Source: JBEKTY01 sp049515555 (GTDB lineage: Bacteria; Planctomycetota; Planctomycetia; Pirellulales; Thermoguttaceae). From it: a stretch of 64,000 nt of DNA. Of this stretch, positions 31,248 to 41,800 are shown piece by piece. A model generated the notes under the pieces. That model was not told where the DNA came from and ran no database searches. It was given only the letters and a program-made list of their open reading frames with translations. Within the stretch, counting starts at the first letter, position 1. Each line of letters begins with the position of its first letter. Made by a program: the position numbers and the translations under genes. Location: assembly GCA_049515555.1 (NCBI GenBank), contig JBEKTY010000006.1:1-64000 (forward strand), given 5' to 3'.

Positions 31248-32591
31248 ATGCCCGAAATGTCGTTTCCCGCCGAGCCCACCGACAATTCGCTGGCGGCGGA
31301 GAAGGCCCGCTCGCTGCCGCAGAAACCCGGCATCTACCTGATGAAAGACGCGGCGGGGCGCGTGATCTACGTGGGCAAGGCCAAGGACCTGCGTGCCCGG
31401 GCCGGCAGCTATTTCCACAAGGCGGCCGCCGAAGACCCACGCACGGCCCGGCTGGTCCAAGAGATCCGCGACCTGGACTACCTCGAAGCCGACAGCGAGG
31501 TGGACGCCCTGCTCATGGAGGCCCGGCTGATCAAGGACATCTTGCCGAAATTCAACCGCGAGCTGCGGGACGACAAGACCTTTCCGTACCTGGAGATCCA
31601 TACGCACGAGGATTTTCCGCGCGTGGCGATTACGCGGACACCGCACGAGCGGGGCACGCGGCTATACGGCCCGTTCACCAATTCGCGCGGCCTGCGCGGC
31701 GCGATGCAAGTGCTGCAAAAGATCTTCAAGTTCCGCACCTGCTCGCTGGACATCCAGGCGGACGACCCGCGCTGGCAGTGGTTTCGCCCCTGCCTGCTGG
31801 CCTCGATCCGCCAGTGTACGGCCCCCTGCAACCTGCGGATCTCGAAGGAAGAGTACCGCAAGGACATCCAGCGGCTCGAGCGCTTCCTGGACGGTAAGAA
31901 GCAGTCGCTGCTGGTCGAGATGCGCGCCGACATGGCCGCCGCGTCGGCCGGGCTGCGGTTCGAAGAGGCGGCCCGCCTGCGCGATGAAATCCACCTGCTG
32001 GAAACCCTCGACCAGCGGGGCGACCTGCAGACCCACGTACAGCCCGAAGTCTTTCCCGTCGATCCCAAGAAGGGGCTGGCCGGCTTGCAGAAGGTGCTGC
32101 GGCTGCCCCAGCCGCCGCGGGCCATCGAAGGCGTCGACGTGGCCCACACCGCGGGCAGCGAGACCGTGGCCGCGGTGGTCCAGTTCATCGACGGCCTGCC
32201 CTTCAAGCCGGGCTACAGGCGATTGCGAATCCGCACCGCGGGGGCGGGCGATGATTTCGCCGGCATCCGCGAGGCGGTCTGGCGGCGGTACGAGCACCGG
32301 GGCGAAAATGAGCTTGTGCCAGAGCTGCTCCTGATCGACGGCGGCAAGGGACAACTCCACGCCGCCCTGGCCGCGCTGGCCGGCTGTCAGGCCCGGCCCG
32401 CCACGGTCGTGGCCCTGGCCAAACGCGAGGAATTGCTGCTGGTGGCCGGGGACGATCAGCCGCTGCGGCTCAGCCGCCATCACCCCGGCTTACGGCTGCT
32501 GCAATACGTGCGGGACGAGGCCCATCGCTTCGCCCAGCACTACCATCGCATCCTCCGGCGGCGCTCGACTCTGGGGGATGGCGGGGGTTGA
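31248..32591 (+). CDS. uvrC: UvrC-like excinuclease subunit lacking the C-terminal HhH domain
   Basis: UvrC makes the two incisions of nucleotide excision repair after loading by UvrA/UvrB. The 447-residue product has a GIY-YIG nuclease domain (GIY at 28-30, IYVGKAKDLRAR), a UVR motif (about 222-256) and an RNase H-like 5'-incision domain with Asp297 (VDVAHTAG), Asp364 (LLIDGGKGQL) and His426 (VRDEAHRFA). It stops soon after that motif, at HRILRRRSTLGDGGG, so the tandem helix-hairpin-helix domain of standard UvrC (about 610 residues) is absent. The next sequence is a GAAGGCGGAAGG repeat. The start may be ATG at 31248 or 31257. Confidence 0.9.
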   Translation: MPEMSFPAEPTDNSLAAEKARSLPQKPGIYLMKDAAGRVIYVGKAKDLRARAGSYFHKAAAEDPRTARLVQEIRDLDYLEADSEVDALLMEARLIKDILPKFNRELRDDKTFPYLEIHTHEDFPRVAITRTPHERGTRLYGPFTNSRGLRGAMQVLQKIFKFRTCSLDIQADDPRWQWFRPCLLASIRQCTAPCNLRISKEEYRKDIQRLERFLDGKKQSLLVEMRADMAAASAGLRFEEAARLRDEIHLLETLDQRGDLQTHVQPEVFPVDPKKGLAGLQKVLRLPQPPRAIEGVDVAHTAGSETVAAVVQFIDGLPFKPGYRRLRIRTAGAGDDFAGIREAVWRRYEHRGENELVPELLLIDGGKGQLHAALAALAGCQARPATVVALAKREELLLVAGDDQPLRLSRHHPGLRLLQYVRDEAHRFAQHYHRILRRRSTLGDGGG

Positions 32592-32748
32592 AGGCGGAAG
32601 GTGGAAGGCGGAAGGCGGAAGGTGGAAGGCGGAAGGTGGAAGGTGGAAGGTGGAAATAGCCGGCGGCTAACGGCCGCCGGGGTCCAAATGTATCCGGCAC
32701 ACTCCGTGTGCCGCTTCCGCCACCGGCACACGGAGTGTGCCGGATACA
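32588..32748. repeat. Composite repeat block: GGAAGGTGGAAGG tract, CGGCGGCTAACGGCCGCCG, paired GGCACAC palindromes
   Basis: A purine tract (32588-32655) directly follows the uvrC stop region. Then comes the 20-base palindrome family CCGGCGGCTAACGGCCGCCG, and then an inverted pair GTATCCGGCACACTCCGTGT / ACACGGAGTGTGCCGGATAC (32689-32748). The 343-base gap to mraZ has no gene. Confidence 0.8.
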
Positions 32749-32934
32749 ATTCCACCCGGCGCGATCGTCACCGCTTCCGCCCTCCCCCCGGCCTTCCGCC
32801 CTCCTCCTTCCGCCTTTTTCTCGACAGGGTACTTGCACGATCCGCTGAATCTGATAGACTCAGGTACGTGGGGTTTGCTCCCAGATTTGGCAATGGACTG
32901 TGGTGCCGTGTGGGAATAACACCCAAGTATCCTG

Positions 32935-33429
32935 ATGCCAGCCAATCGAGAGATCATCCTTGGCGAGTTCCCTTGCACGCTCGACGAGCGGTTTCGGTTG
33001 TCCATCCCCCACGAATTGGTGGACCTGCTCGGGCCCGATTCGTCGCGATGCATGCTGGCCAAGGAGCGGGCGGGCTGCCTGAGCCTGTGGGCCGCGGAGG
33101 CCTGGGAGGCCAAACTCAACGCCCGGATCAAACTGCTCCAGCAGAAGATCCAGGCCGAGGCGTTCGACGAGCGGCTGGGCCAGGTCCAGCTTCTCGGCCG
33201 GCTGCTTTCAACCCGGCAGCGGGGCGTGGAGCTAAAGGGCCGCGGCCGGCTGCTGATCCCCGACGGCTTCCGCAAGTTCCTGGGCGTGGATCGCGATCCC
33301 CCGGACAACGAGGTGATCGTGGTGGGGGCCGCCGTGTGTATCGAGATTTGGAAGCCGGCCGCCTGGCTGGCGTACCTGGCGAGTCGGATGCCGCGGTTCC
33401 GACGCCTCCTTCATAGGCTCTCGCGGTAA
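32935..33429 (+). CDS. mraZ: MraZ-like transcriptional regulator (SpoVT/AbrB fold)
   Basis: The 164-residue product has two swapped-hairpin AbrB-type halves, each with the signature basic loop: LDERFRLSIP near residue 18 and RGRLLIP near residue 103. MraZ binds repeats upstream of the division/cell-wall (dcw) cluster and normally is its first gene. Here it stands alone: no rsmH, ftsI or mur gene follows. Planctomycetes lack much of the usual FtsZ-based division machinery, so an orphan mraZ is plausible; its target is unknown. Confidence 0.85.
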   Translation: MPANREIILGEFPCTLDERFRLSIPHELVDLLGPDSSRCMLAKERAGCLSLWAAEAWEAKLNARIKLLQQKIQAEAFDERLGQVQLLGRLLSTRQRGVELKGRGRLLIPDGFRKFLGVDRDPPDNEVIVVGAAVCIEIWKPAAWLAYLASRMPRFRRLLHRLSR

Positions 33430-33785
33430 CGCGGCGAAGTGTTGTAACAGCTCGAAAAAATCACCCCCCAGAAAGTGCAGGGCTTGAACTAAGGTTTCCG
33501 TGTCCGGTCCGGGGCAGTTGGCCTGAGGAACCGCCGGCGCGTGCCCGGTCGGGAATGCAAGTTACCAGGGATGGGCTTATCCAGGGCGCACGACGCGCCC
33601 ACCCATTTCACTACCCCGGCCGGACATGGAACCTGTTTCGAGGGGCGAGGGATGAGGGGCGAGGGGAAATAGCCGGCGGCTGACAGCCGCCGGACTATGG
33701 GTGCCACTGCTGGCTTGTCCAGCAGTGTTGGAAGCACTTCTGGACAAGCCAGCAGTGGCACCCGACCGGCACCCCGCGCAGAAAT
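33430..33785. other. 356-bp intergenic region with repeats
   Basis: It lies between convergent mraZ and the DUF1844 gene. It contains a CCGGCGGCTGACAGCCGCCGG palindrome-type element (33672-33692) and the hairpin at 33699-33763. The left part shows no gene or recognised site. Confidence 0.6.
33699..33763. repeat. 65-bp hairpin, GGGTGCCACTGCTGGCTTGTCC family (copy 2)
   Basis: Same arms as the 7.68-kb copy with a different loop (TTGGAAG) and one arm mismatch. It lies between convergent genes. Confidence 0.85.
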
Positions 33786-34211
33786 TCATCCTTGCTCGAT
33801 TATCTTTCCGCTGGGGCTCGCGGGCGGACTGGGGGCCGCTCTGGCCACCTCGAGGTAGGCCAGCCGCAACTGGTGCAGCAGGCCCTCGATCTCGGCGGTT
33901 TCCTGCGGCGTGCGGTGGCCTTCGGTCTTTTCGCGGATGACTTCCAGCGTGTCGATGGTATGTTTGGCCTGGGCCAGGCGGGGTTCGGGCTTTCCCGAAA
34001 TGGGATGCGGCAGCAGTCCCAGGGCCACGGCGGCCTGAAGATACAAGGTGGCGGCCAGCGTGCTGAGGCTGGCGGGGGGCAGCGGCGGCTCTTGGGCGGG
34101 CTTGGCCCCCGCCGGGCCCTCGCGCAGGGCCTCACGCTCCGCCTCGACCCGGCTCTTCCAGTCCTCATCGACCAGGATCTTCTTCTCGGGAGTGTCTGCT
34201 TCTTCGGTCAT
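33786..34211 (-). CDS. DUF1844 family protein
   Basis: The start was chosen at MTEEADTPEKK (141 residues); an in-frame upstream ATG six codons earlier is less likely. The family pattern is complete: VDEDWKSRVEAEREAL near the N-terminus, then LPPASLSTLAATLYLQAAVA, then LAQAKHTIDTLEVIREKTEG and LLHQLRLAYLEVA. DUF1844 proteins are small, cytoplasmic, helical and of unknown function, common in Planctomycetota and Acidobacteriota. It is transcribed toward mraZ. pyrG lies upstream on the same strand but ends 150 bases before it, with a repeat pair between. Confidence 0.88.
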   Translation of the reverse strand: MTEEADTPEKKILVDEDWKSRVEAEREALREGPAGAKPAQEPPLPPASLSTLAATLYLQAAVALGLLPHPISGKPEPRLAQAKHTIDTLEVIREKTEGHRTPQETAEIEGLLHQLRLAYLEVARAAPSPPASPSGKIIEQG

Positions 34212-34300
34212 GGCAGTGCCCTCACGCAACAGGGTTGGACAAAATAACCGCGGCCTTGTTCGACCTTTGTGCGCTCAAGAATAAGTTGGTCAGTTCCAAT

Positions 34301-34359
34301 GTAGCCGGCACACGCCGTGTGCCGTAACCTGCGAACGGCACACGGTGTGTGCCGGCTAC
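34301..34359. repeat. Paired GGCACAC palindrome element with GTAGCC/GGCTAC ends
   Basis: GTAGCCGGCACACGCCGTGT and ACACGGTGTGTGCCGGCTAC form the arms around a loop of about 20 bases. It lies directly after the pyrG stop codon and could stop transcription. Confidence 0.85.
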
Positions 34360-34363
34360 AATT

Positions 34364-35986
<1,623 letters not shown>

Positions 35987-36044
35987 TCCCGGGTTATCCC
36001 ATACGCGCCGGCCGGGAGTCAAGGGGGACCGGCGGAAGGGGCGA

Positions 36045-36230
36045 GGGGTGAGTGGGGAGTGGGGAGTGGGGAGGGTGGGGCGAGCGGCAGCGAGCCCCAC
36101 CATTTTCGACGGACGACGCACTAGAGGTCTTCCGCCCGTCGTCCGTCCTCCGTCCCCCGTCGTGGTTTTGGTGGGGCTCGCTGCGCTCGACCCACCCTAC
36201 GGGTCTACTCACCACTCACCACTCACCACT
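36045..36230. repeat. Composite fold-back repeat: GAGTGGGGAGTGG tract and GTGGGGCTCGCTGCG inverted repeat
   Basis: Left arms GAGTGGGGAGTGGGGAG and GCAGCGAGCCCCACC are matched by GGTGGGGCTCGCTGC and CTCACCACTCACCACT at the right, with GGACGACGCACT/GTCGTCCGTC units between. It fills the gap between ribD and pyrG. Confidence 0.8.
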
Positions 36231-37332
36231 ACCGGCCGACTCGGCCGCGGAGATAGACGTCGGGGCCCAATTGCCGCACCTCGGGCGATTCCAGGGCCAG
36301 GGCATCCCGCAGCAGGTCGATCCCGCGGCCGGCGACCGGCCCGGGCGCCTCCGCCCCGCCCACCAGCTTCGGGGCAATGAACACGTGAAACTCGTCGACC
36401 AGCCGGGCATCAAACAGTGTGCCCAACAGCCGGCCGCCGCCCTCGACCAGTACGTTGGTCGTCTGCCGGCGGCCCAGTTCCGTCAGCAGGGCCTTCAGGC
36501 GGTCTGCGGGCGTCGAGCCGGCCAGGATAAGCACTTCACAGCCGCACTGGGCCAGGCGCAGCCGGTCCGCCTCGGGGGCCTCCGGCCCGGCGGCCACCAG
36601 CAGGGGCGCCTGTTGGGCGGTGCGGGCCAAGCGGCTTTCCGAGGCCAGCGAGGCGCGGGTATCGAGCACTACGCGGACCGCCGTTCGCGGCCCGGGCGGC
36701 TCGGCTGTCAATTGCGGATCGTCCAGGGCGGCCGTCCGCCGGCCGACGATGATCGCGTCCACGCGGCCCCGCAGGACGTGTACCGCCTGCCGCGCCGCGG
36801 GACCGGAGATCCACCGGCTCTGGCCGGTGCGGGTGGCGATCTTCCCGTCGAGCGTCATGGCCCATTTGGCCATGACCCACGGCCGGCCGGTGGCCAGCAG
36901 TTTCAGGTAGGGGGCGTTTAGCCGCTGGGCCTCGTCCTGGCAGGTTCCGACTTCGACGGCCAGGCCGGCCGCGGCCAGTTCGGCTAATCCGCCGCCGGCC
37001 ACCTGGGGGAATGGATCGCGCATGGCGGCCACTACGCGGCCCACCCCCGCGGCCAGCACCGCCCGCGTGCACGGCGGCGTCTTGCCGAAGTGGCAGCAGG
37101 GCTCGAGCGTTACGTAGAGCGTGGCGCCGCGGGCCCGCGGCCCGGCCAGCCGCAGGGCCTCGACCTCGGCATGATGCGCGCCGAATTGCCGATGCCAGCC
37201 CTCGCCCACGATCTCGGCCCCCCGCGCAATCACACAGCCGACCATGGGGTTCGGCTCGACGCGTCCCTGCCCTTGGGCCGCCACCTCCAGGGCCCGACGC
37301 ATGTGCCACAGGTCGAGTTCGTGCTGGTCCAT
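36229..37332 (-). CDS. ribD: Bifunctional riboflavin biosynthesis deaminase/reductase
   Basis: Performs the second and third steps of riboflavin synthesis: deamination of the pyrimidine from GTP, then reduction of its ribosyl side chain. The N-terminal deaminase (about residues 1-145) has zinc ligands His54 (HAEVEAL, Glu56 as proton shuttle), Cys79 and Cys88 (EPCCHFGKTPPC). The C-terminal reductase (about 150-365) shows KWAMTLDGKIATRTGQSRWI, ARQAVHVLRGRVDAIIVG and a nucleotide-binding NVLVEGGGRLLG. Length (367) is normal. No other rib gene or FMN riboswitch is seen nearby; the upstream gap is filled by a TTAGGAGTTAGG repeat. Confidence 0.97.
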   Translation of the reverse strand: MDQHELDLWHMRRALEVAAQGQGRVEPNPMVGCVIARGAEIVGEGWHRQFGAHHAEVEALRLAGPRARGATLYVTLEPCCHFGKTPPCTRAVLAAGVGRVVAAMRDPFPQVAGGGLAELAAAGLAVEVGTCQDEAQRLNAPYLKLLATGRPWVMAKWAMTLDGKIATRTGQSRWISGPAARQAVHVLRGRVDAIIVGRRTAALDDPQLTAEPPGPRTAVRVVLDTRASLASESRLARTAQQAPLLVAAGPEAPEADRLRLAQCGCEVLILAGSTPADRLKALLTELGRRQTTNVLVEGGGRLLGTLFDARLVDEFHVFIAPKLVGGAEAPGPVAGRGIDLLRDALALESPEVRQLGPDVYLRGRVGR

Positions 37333-37341
37333 TATGCAGGA

Positions 37342-37496
37342 GTCAGGAGCCGGGAGTTAGAAGTTAGGAATTAGGGGTTAGGAGTTAGGAGTTAGAATAA
37401 GGAAAAACCGGTTGGCCGGTTCTCTCATGCCGAGGCCCTCCCTGTCTGCCTTCTAACTCCTAACTTCTAACTCCTAACTCCTATCTTCTCCTTCCC
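37342..37496. repeat. GGAGTTAGGAGTTAG / CTAACTCCTAACTCC inverted low-complexity repeat
   Basis: Tandem TTAGGAGTTAGGA units on the left and their complement (CTAACTCCTAACTTCTAAC) at 37450-37485 form a large fold-back. It occupies most of the gap between ribD and the SEC-C gene. Confidence 0.75.
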
Positions 37497-39635
37497 TTAC
37501 GAGCCGGGCGTCCACAGTTTGCCGCCTCCGCCGGGGGCTGCTCCGCTGTCGGGCGTCCACAGGCGGCCGGGTTCGTCGGCCGGCCGCTGGTCGGCCATCG
37601 GCCCGGCGGCCAGCGGCGCGGCGGCATCCGGCCGCGCGACCGGTGTCCCGTCGGGGTGCAGCAAGCCCAACTCGACCAGCAACTGCGTCAAGGCCTGGGC
37701 CACACCCGGCTCCTGGATGTGCCGCTGCTGGAGATGCTGTACGAGGCGCACGGCCTCGGCCGGCTGGCCGCGGCCAAAACGGAATGGCACTTCCAACATG
37801 TCCCAGGGGGCGCAGGACTTGCCGGCTGCGATGGCGACGCGGCGGCCCTCTTCGATGCTGCTAAGCGCCTCCTCGATGTTCTCCGCCGACCGGGCCAGCG
37901 TGCCCAGCGCATCGAGTCGCTCGGGGCGGCCGGCAAAGCCAGGCCGATCGGCGACGGCCCGGGCCAGCTTCCGCAGCGCTTTCAGGGCCTGCATTGCAAC
38001 CGCCCGGTGGAATCCCGCGAGCAGGTCGTCGTCGGAGAGGTTCTCCACCCGCACGCGGGCCAGGCGCACCAGTGGTAGCCAGTCTATCTCGCCCGGTGCA
38101 AGTTCGATCGGTTCCAGCGTGGGCAGGCCCAGCCGCGTGCGAAGCTCATTGAGGTTCGGCGCTTCGACCCACCGCTCGCACCAGTGCTCGACGACCATGA
38201 GCGTGGCCAACACCCGGACCTTGGCGGCCGGGTCGGCTGCCGCCTGCCGCGGCGTGCGGCCGTCCAGAACGCCCAGCGGCTGGTCCGGCCAGCGCTCGGC
38301 CAGCGCCTGCCGCTGATACTGGCCGGCCAAGGCGTCGACCTGCTGTCGCGAGCCGCCCCGCGGCGCACACCAGCGGGCCAAGAGCAACTGATGGCTGCCG
38401 GAAGTCCGGCCGGCGATCTGTTGCTCGGCCTCCGATTCCAGGTTCCCGGGGCCCAATTCCCGCAGCAAGGCCTTGACCGGCTCGACGTCCCAAGCCATCA
38501 GGCTTTGCACTTCAAGCCGGGCCTGGCGATCGGTCTGCCGGCCGTAGAGCAGGGCGTGGCCCAGAATCTGCGGCATGACTTCGATCGACAGGTTGTCGGC
38601 CGTCTGGGGCAGGGGGCGATCCAGCAGCATGCCGACCAAGCGGGGCGGCGGCGAATCCTCGCCCGCCATCGCAGCAGGGTCCAGCGAAATCTGCACGAAC
38701 CGGCGGTCCGACAGCAGCGCCTCCTGCAACCGCTCGGCGTCTTGCAGCGGCCAGCTCAGCCGCACCAGATCGACCGCGTCGCCCAGCGGGTCCTCGGAAA
38801 GGAGCATCGCCAGGGCTTCCGCCTCGACGGCGTCTTCCAACTCCGCGGCCAGGCTGGCAAACTTCCGCCAGGCCTCGATCGCGCCGTCATCGTCGGCCAG
38901 CCAGCCGCGGACGATCGCCAAGTTGTGCCAGACCACGGGTGCATCCGGCACGTCCTGCGCCAGGGCCGCCAGCCGCTCGGCCGTCTCCTGCCAGCGGGCC
39001 CTGGCCAGCGCGTCCGAAACCAGGTCGAAGCGGGCCTGCCACGAAACGCCCGCCGGACACGGCTTTATCGCTGGCTCGTCCTTCATCAACAGCGGAATCT
39101 CCGTCGAGTGGCCGAGCGACATCATCTTACGGATCGGCAGCGGATCGTCGGGCGCCAGCGCCGCTTGCAAGCGCCACAGGGCCCGAGCCGCGGCCCAGTC
39201 GCCTTCCTGCACCAGAACCTCGGGCAGCAGACTTATCGCATCGTAGACCGTGGTGTGCAACTGCTTGTCCGACAGGGCGATGGCCCGCTGCAATTTCGGC
39301 ACGGCCTCGCGGCCGCTCCGGCCCAGCGCGGTCAACATGGCCGATTCGGCCCACGCCACCGGACTATCGGGGAAACGCTCGAGGAACTCGGCTGTGTGGG
39401 CCTCGCCGGCCTCAAGCTGGTTCGTCGCCCGCAACATCTCGGCCTTCATGGCCATCAGACAGGCCCGCCGCTGGCCTTGCTCCATAAGCCGGTCGAGATG
39501 CTGGCAACAGGCCTGGAACTGCTGCCCATCCAGCATCCGGCCCATCTTCTCCAATTCGGGGAGCAAGTCGGGGCAGCAGAACTTGATCTTCTTGCCCGTT
39601 CCGCCGGGGCAAATCGCATAGGCGTCGATGGCCAT
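37497..39635 (-). CDS. SEC-C-like motif protein with helical repeats
   Basis: The start is MAIDAYAICPGG; the longer frame upstream translates a repeat. The 712-residue product begins with a SEC-C-like zinc motif, ICPGGTGKKIKFCC (Cys9, Cys20, Cys21). The usual CPCGSGKK has lost one Cys (Gly11), so zinc binding may be altered. The rest is alpha-helical and TPR-like (for example WAESAMLTALGRSGREAVPK, WHNLAIVRGWLADDDGAIEA) to about residue 640, followed by a Pro/Ala-rich tail. SEC-C motifs are metal-binding interaction modules (SecA C-terminus and others). No enzymatic domain is seen. Probably a cytoplasmic scaffold of unknown partner. Confidence 0.7.
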   Translation of the reverse strand: MAIDAYAICPGGTGKKIKFCCPDLLPELEKMGRMLDGQQFQACCQHLDRLMEQGQRRACLMAMKAEMLRATNQLEAGEAHTAEFLERFPDSPVAWAESAMLTALGRSGREAVPKLQRAIALSDKQLHTTVYDAISLLPEVLVQEGDWAAARALWRLQAALAPDDPLPIRKMMSLGHSTEIPLLMKDEPAIKPCPAGVSWQARFDLVSDALARARWQETAERLAALAQDVPDAPVVWHNLAIVRGWLADDDGAIEAWRKFASLAAELEDAVEAEALAMLLSEDPLGDAVDLVRLSWPLQDAERLQEALLSDRRFVQISLDPAAMAGEDSPPPRLVGMLLDRPLPQTADNLSIEVMPQILGHALLYGRQTDRQARLEVQSLMAWDVEPVKALLRELGPGNLESEAEQQIAGRTSGSHQLLLARWCAPRGGSRQQVDALAGQYQRQALAERWPDQPLGVLDGRTPRQAAADPAAKVRVLATLMVVEHWCERWVEAPNLNELRTRLGLPTLEPIELAPGEIDWLPLVRLARVRVENLSDDDLLAGFHRAVAMQALKALRKLARAVADRPGFAGRPERLDALGTLARSAENIEEALSSIEEGRRVAIAAGKSCAPWDMLEVPFRFGRGQPAEAVRLVQHLQQRHIQEPGVAQALTQLLVELGLLHPDGTPVARPDAAAPLAAGPMADQRPADEPGRLWTPDSGAAPGGGGKLWTPGS

Positions 39636-40132
39636 AGTCGGGCGTGTCGCATCAGGAGGCGCACATGGGAGCCGGACCATGCCGGCCGCAAAACATCGAA
39701 TTCTATCATGCCGACCGGGCGCCGGGCAGGGGGCGGCAGGCGGAGGGATGAAGGATGAGGGCTTGTGAATCTTCCCCGCGTTGTGGCCGGGCTGCGACCG
39801 AGCCACGCCGCCGACCGAAGGTCTCCCGAGCGTGCGGAGACCTTCGGTCCCCACCGCGGCGGGGTCGGGAGACCCGCGCCGAACTTGGGGCCAGTCCGCA
39901 CGCCGCCGGGCCGTTCGAGAGTGGGGGGTGGCGCGAAAGATCGGAAAACTGGGCAATTTATCACCGCCGAGCAAAGTCTGCCGGTCGCGCAGAACGGGGG
40001 TTGCCCATAGATTTTGACGATTATTCCTATTCTGATGGCCCGTCTTGGCCGATTAGGCAGTGTACACGTCCGCATCTGGGGATCGGCGCCTAATGCCGCT
40101 ACCCCAAGAGGCGTACGAAGGAGGACGGTTCG
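39636..40132. other. 497-bp divergent intergenic region with a GGTCTCC repeat
   Basis: It lies between the SEC-C gene and the outer-membrane barrel gene. Positions 39775-39892 hold a copy of the GACCGAAGGTCTCCCGAGCG / CGGAGACCTTCGGTC inverted repeat followed by one GGGAGACCCGCGCCGAACTT unit. No gene is seen. The right end has the AAGGAGG ribosome site of the next gene. Confidence 0.65.
40120..40126 (+). promoter_or_regulatory. Strong ribosome binding site for a TTG start
   Basis: AGGAGGA lies about 8 bases before TTG at 40133 and decides the start of the following gene. No ATG is suitably placed. Confidence 0.65.
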
Positions 40133-41800
40133 TTGGGGATCACAACGCGACGATTCCTGGTCAGCCTAGTCTGGACCGGGCTGATCCTTGTCAGGCCGGT
40201 AACGGCCCAAGAGGCGGGGCCGCCCCCAGCCGCGCCCCAGCCGGGTGTGGAATTTGTGGCCTCAGGGCCCGAAGAGGTGATGCCCCAGTCATCCCCGCCG
40301 GAACCGGATTGGCTGATCGGATCCGGGCCAGAGGCAGGCCCTGTCACAGCCGGGCCTCAGCCGGGCGCGGAAGTTGTGGCCCCAGGGCCCAGAAACGCCA
40401 AGCCCCAGTCCCCACCGCCAGCACCGGAGTTGCTGGTAGGGGAAGCCCCACCCAGTGTGGATCAAGTCTTTGGAGTACCCTCTCCGCAAGGTTGCCCAAT
40501 CTGTGGCGGCGGCGCATGCCTGCCGCCCGATTGGTCGGTCGACAACGAAATCAGCTTCCTCTCCCGCGACAAAGCCCGCGCGGTGCCAATCACCATTACC
40601 GAGCACGTGGACCTTTCGTATCCCCGCATACTTACGACCCCAAATGTGCCGAACACCGACCCCGCCAACCAGAAGTGGCTCATCGAGAACATTCCGAATG
40701 TCACGTCACCCCTGATGAACAGTCAGGCGGGCGGCTACGACGTGACGCCACAGTGGGGATTCAACCTGACGCGGTACCTGGGGCGCGACGCCAACGGCTG
40801 GGACCATTTCCTGGAGTTCAACTTCGCGGGGCTCGGGCGCTTCGCGGGCTCACATACGGTGGGTGGGGACTTTGCCGACAATCATGTCACGACGTTCGCG
40901 GCCGCGACGTACAACGGGAACCAGGTCACCAACCCCAACACGTTGTTTACTCTCGAGCAACACGGGAACTTGTACAGTCTCTTCGGGCTGTTCGACATAA
41001 ACTCGGCACCGACCTTCAACGACTATCTAATCAGTTGGGCATTCAACGCCGCCAACCAGCACGTGATCCACTTCACCTCGGACGTGAACAATTGGGAGCT
41101 GGCCACCCGCATCGACTCACCCGAACAAGCGGACGTGCTCGTGATGAATGCCAACGGCCGCTGGTACCGCCAGTGCCACAGCGGATTCCGGTGGTCGTGC
41201 CTGTTCGGACTGCGGGCCATGTCGGCCGACGAGAAGTTCGAGTTCCTCAGCCAGGCCACGGCCACCGTGAACGACACGGGAGTGGCCACCCCGGCGGGCG
41301 CGGGCGCTACGAACCAGATGGGCCAGCCCATCGTGACTTCCTTGGGCCAGATTTCGCCCGCCGACGGACGCTATGTGGTCCGCACCGAGAACACGCTGCT
41401 CGGTCTTGAGTTGGGCGGCAAAGTCGAGTATCGCTGCTGCCGGTGGGACTTCGACGTGAGCGGGAAGGTCAGCCCCTGCATGAACTTTGCCGGGCAACAA
41501 AGCCGCATTCAGGTCTTCGACTACACGGACCCGAATCTCAACTTCGGCAGCGCCAGCTACGATCATCCCTGGGACGCCCAGCGCAACGTGCCTGCCATCA
41601 TCGTAGAGTTCGGCGTGGGGACCGAGTACAAATTCCGCCCGAATTGGGTCGGGCGTGCGTCGTACGACTTCCACTGGGTGGGCGGCGTCGCACTGGCGCC
41701 GGGCCAACTGGCCTTTCAAGCCGACCCTACGCCGCAAATCGTAACCAACGGCGTGCTCTTCTACCACGGACTGACCCTGGGGATGGAATACAACTGGTAG
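40133..41800 (+). CDS. Outer-membrane beta-barrel protein, BBP7-like
   Basis: Starts at TTG with an AGGAGG site. The 555-residue product has a signal peptide (GITTRRFLVSLVWTGLILVR, then TAQ) and a Pro-rich segment with repeats of the type EAGPPPAAPQPG. A long barrel-like region of alternating strands follows and ends in an aromatic residue (LGMEYNW). The middle pattern RTENTLLGLELGGKVEYRCC resembles BBP7 (putative beta-barrel porin-7) proteins, which are specific to Planctomycetota. It shares this type with the gene at 44.4-45.8 kb. Role in the outer membrane is presumed; transported substrate unknown. Confidence 0.75.
   Translation: MGITTRRFLVSLVWTGLILVRPVTAQEAGPPPAAPQPGVEFVASGPEEVMPQSSPPEPDWLIGSGPEAGPVTAGPQPGAEVVAPGPRNAKPQSPPPAPELLVGEAPPSVDQVFGVPSPQGCPICGGGACLPPDWSVDNEISFLSRDKARAVPITITEHVDLSYPRILTTPNVPNTDPANQKWLIENIPNVTSPLMNSQAGGYDVTPQWGFNLTRYLGRDANGWDHFLEFNFAGLGRFAGSHTVGGDFADNHVTTFAAATYNGNQVTNPNTLFTLEQHGNLYSLFGLFDINSAPTFNDYLISWAFNAANQHVIHFTSDVNNWELATRIDSPEQADVLVMNANGRWYRQCHSGFRWSCLFGLRAMSADEKFEFLSQATATVNDTGVATPAGAGATNQMGQPIVTSLGQISPADGRYVVRTENTLLGLELGGKVEYRCCRWDFDVSGKVSPCMNFAGQQSRIQVFDYTDPNLNFGSASYDHPWDAQRNVPAIIVEFGVGTEYKFRPNWVGRASYDFHWVGGVALAPGQLAFQADPTPQIVTNGVLFYHGLTLGMEYNW

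Noticed and set aside
36229..37496. FMN riboswitch upstream of ribD
   Set aside because: The upstream gap is filled by a low-complexity TTAGGAG repeat; no riboswitch core was recognised.
38184..39758. A 524-codon frame antisense to the SEC-C gene, and others antisense to uvrA
   Set aside because: Composition (Gln, Arg, His, Gly) and lack of motifs show they are shadows.
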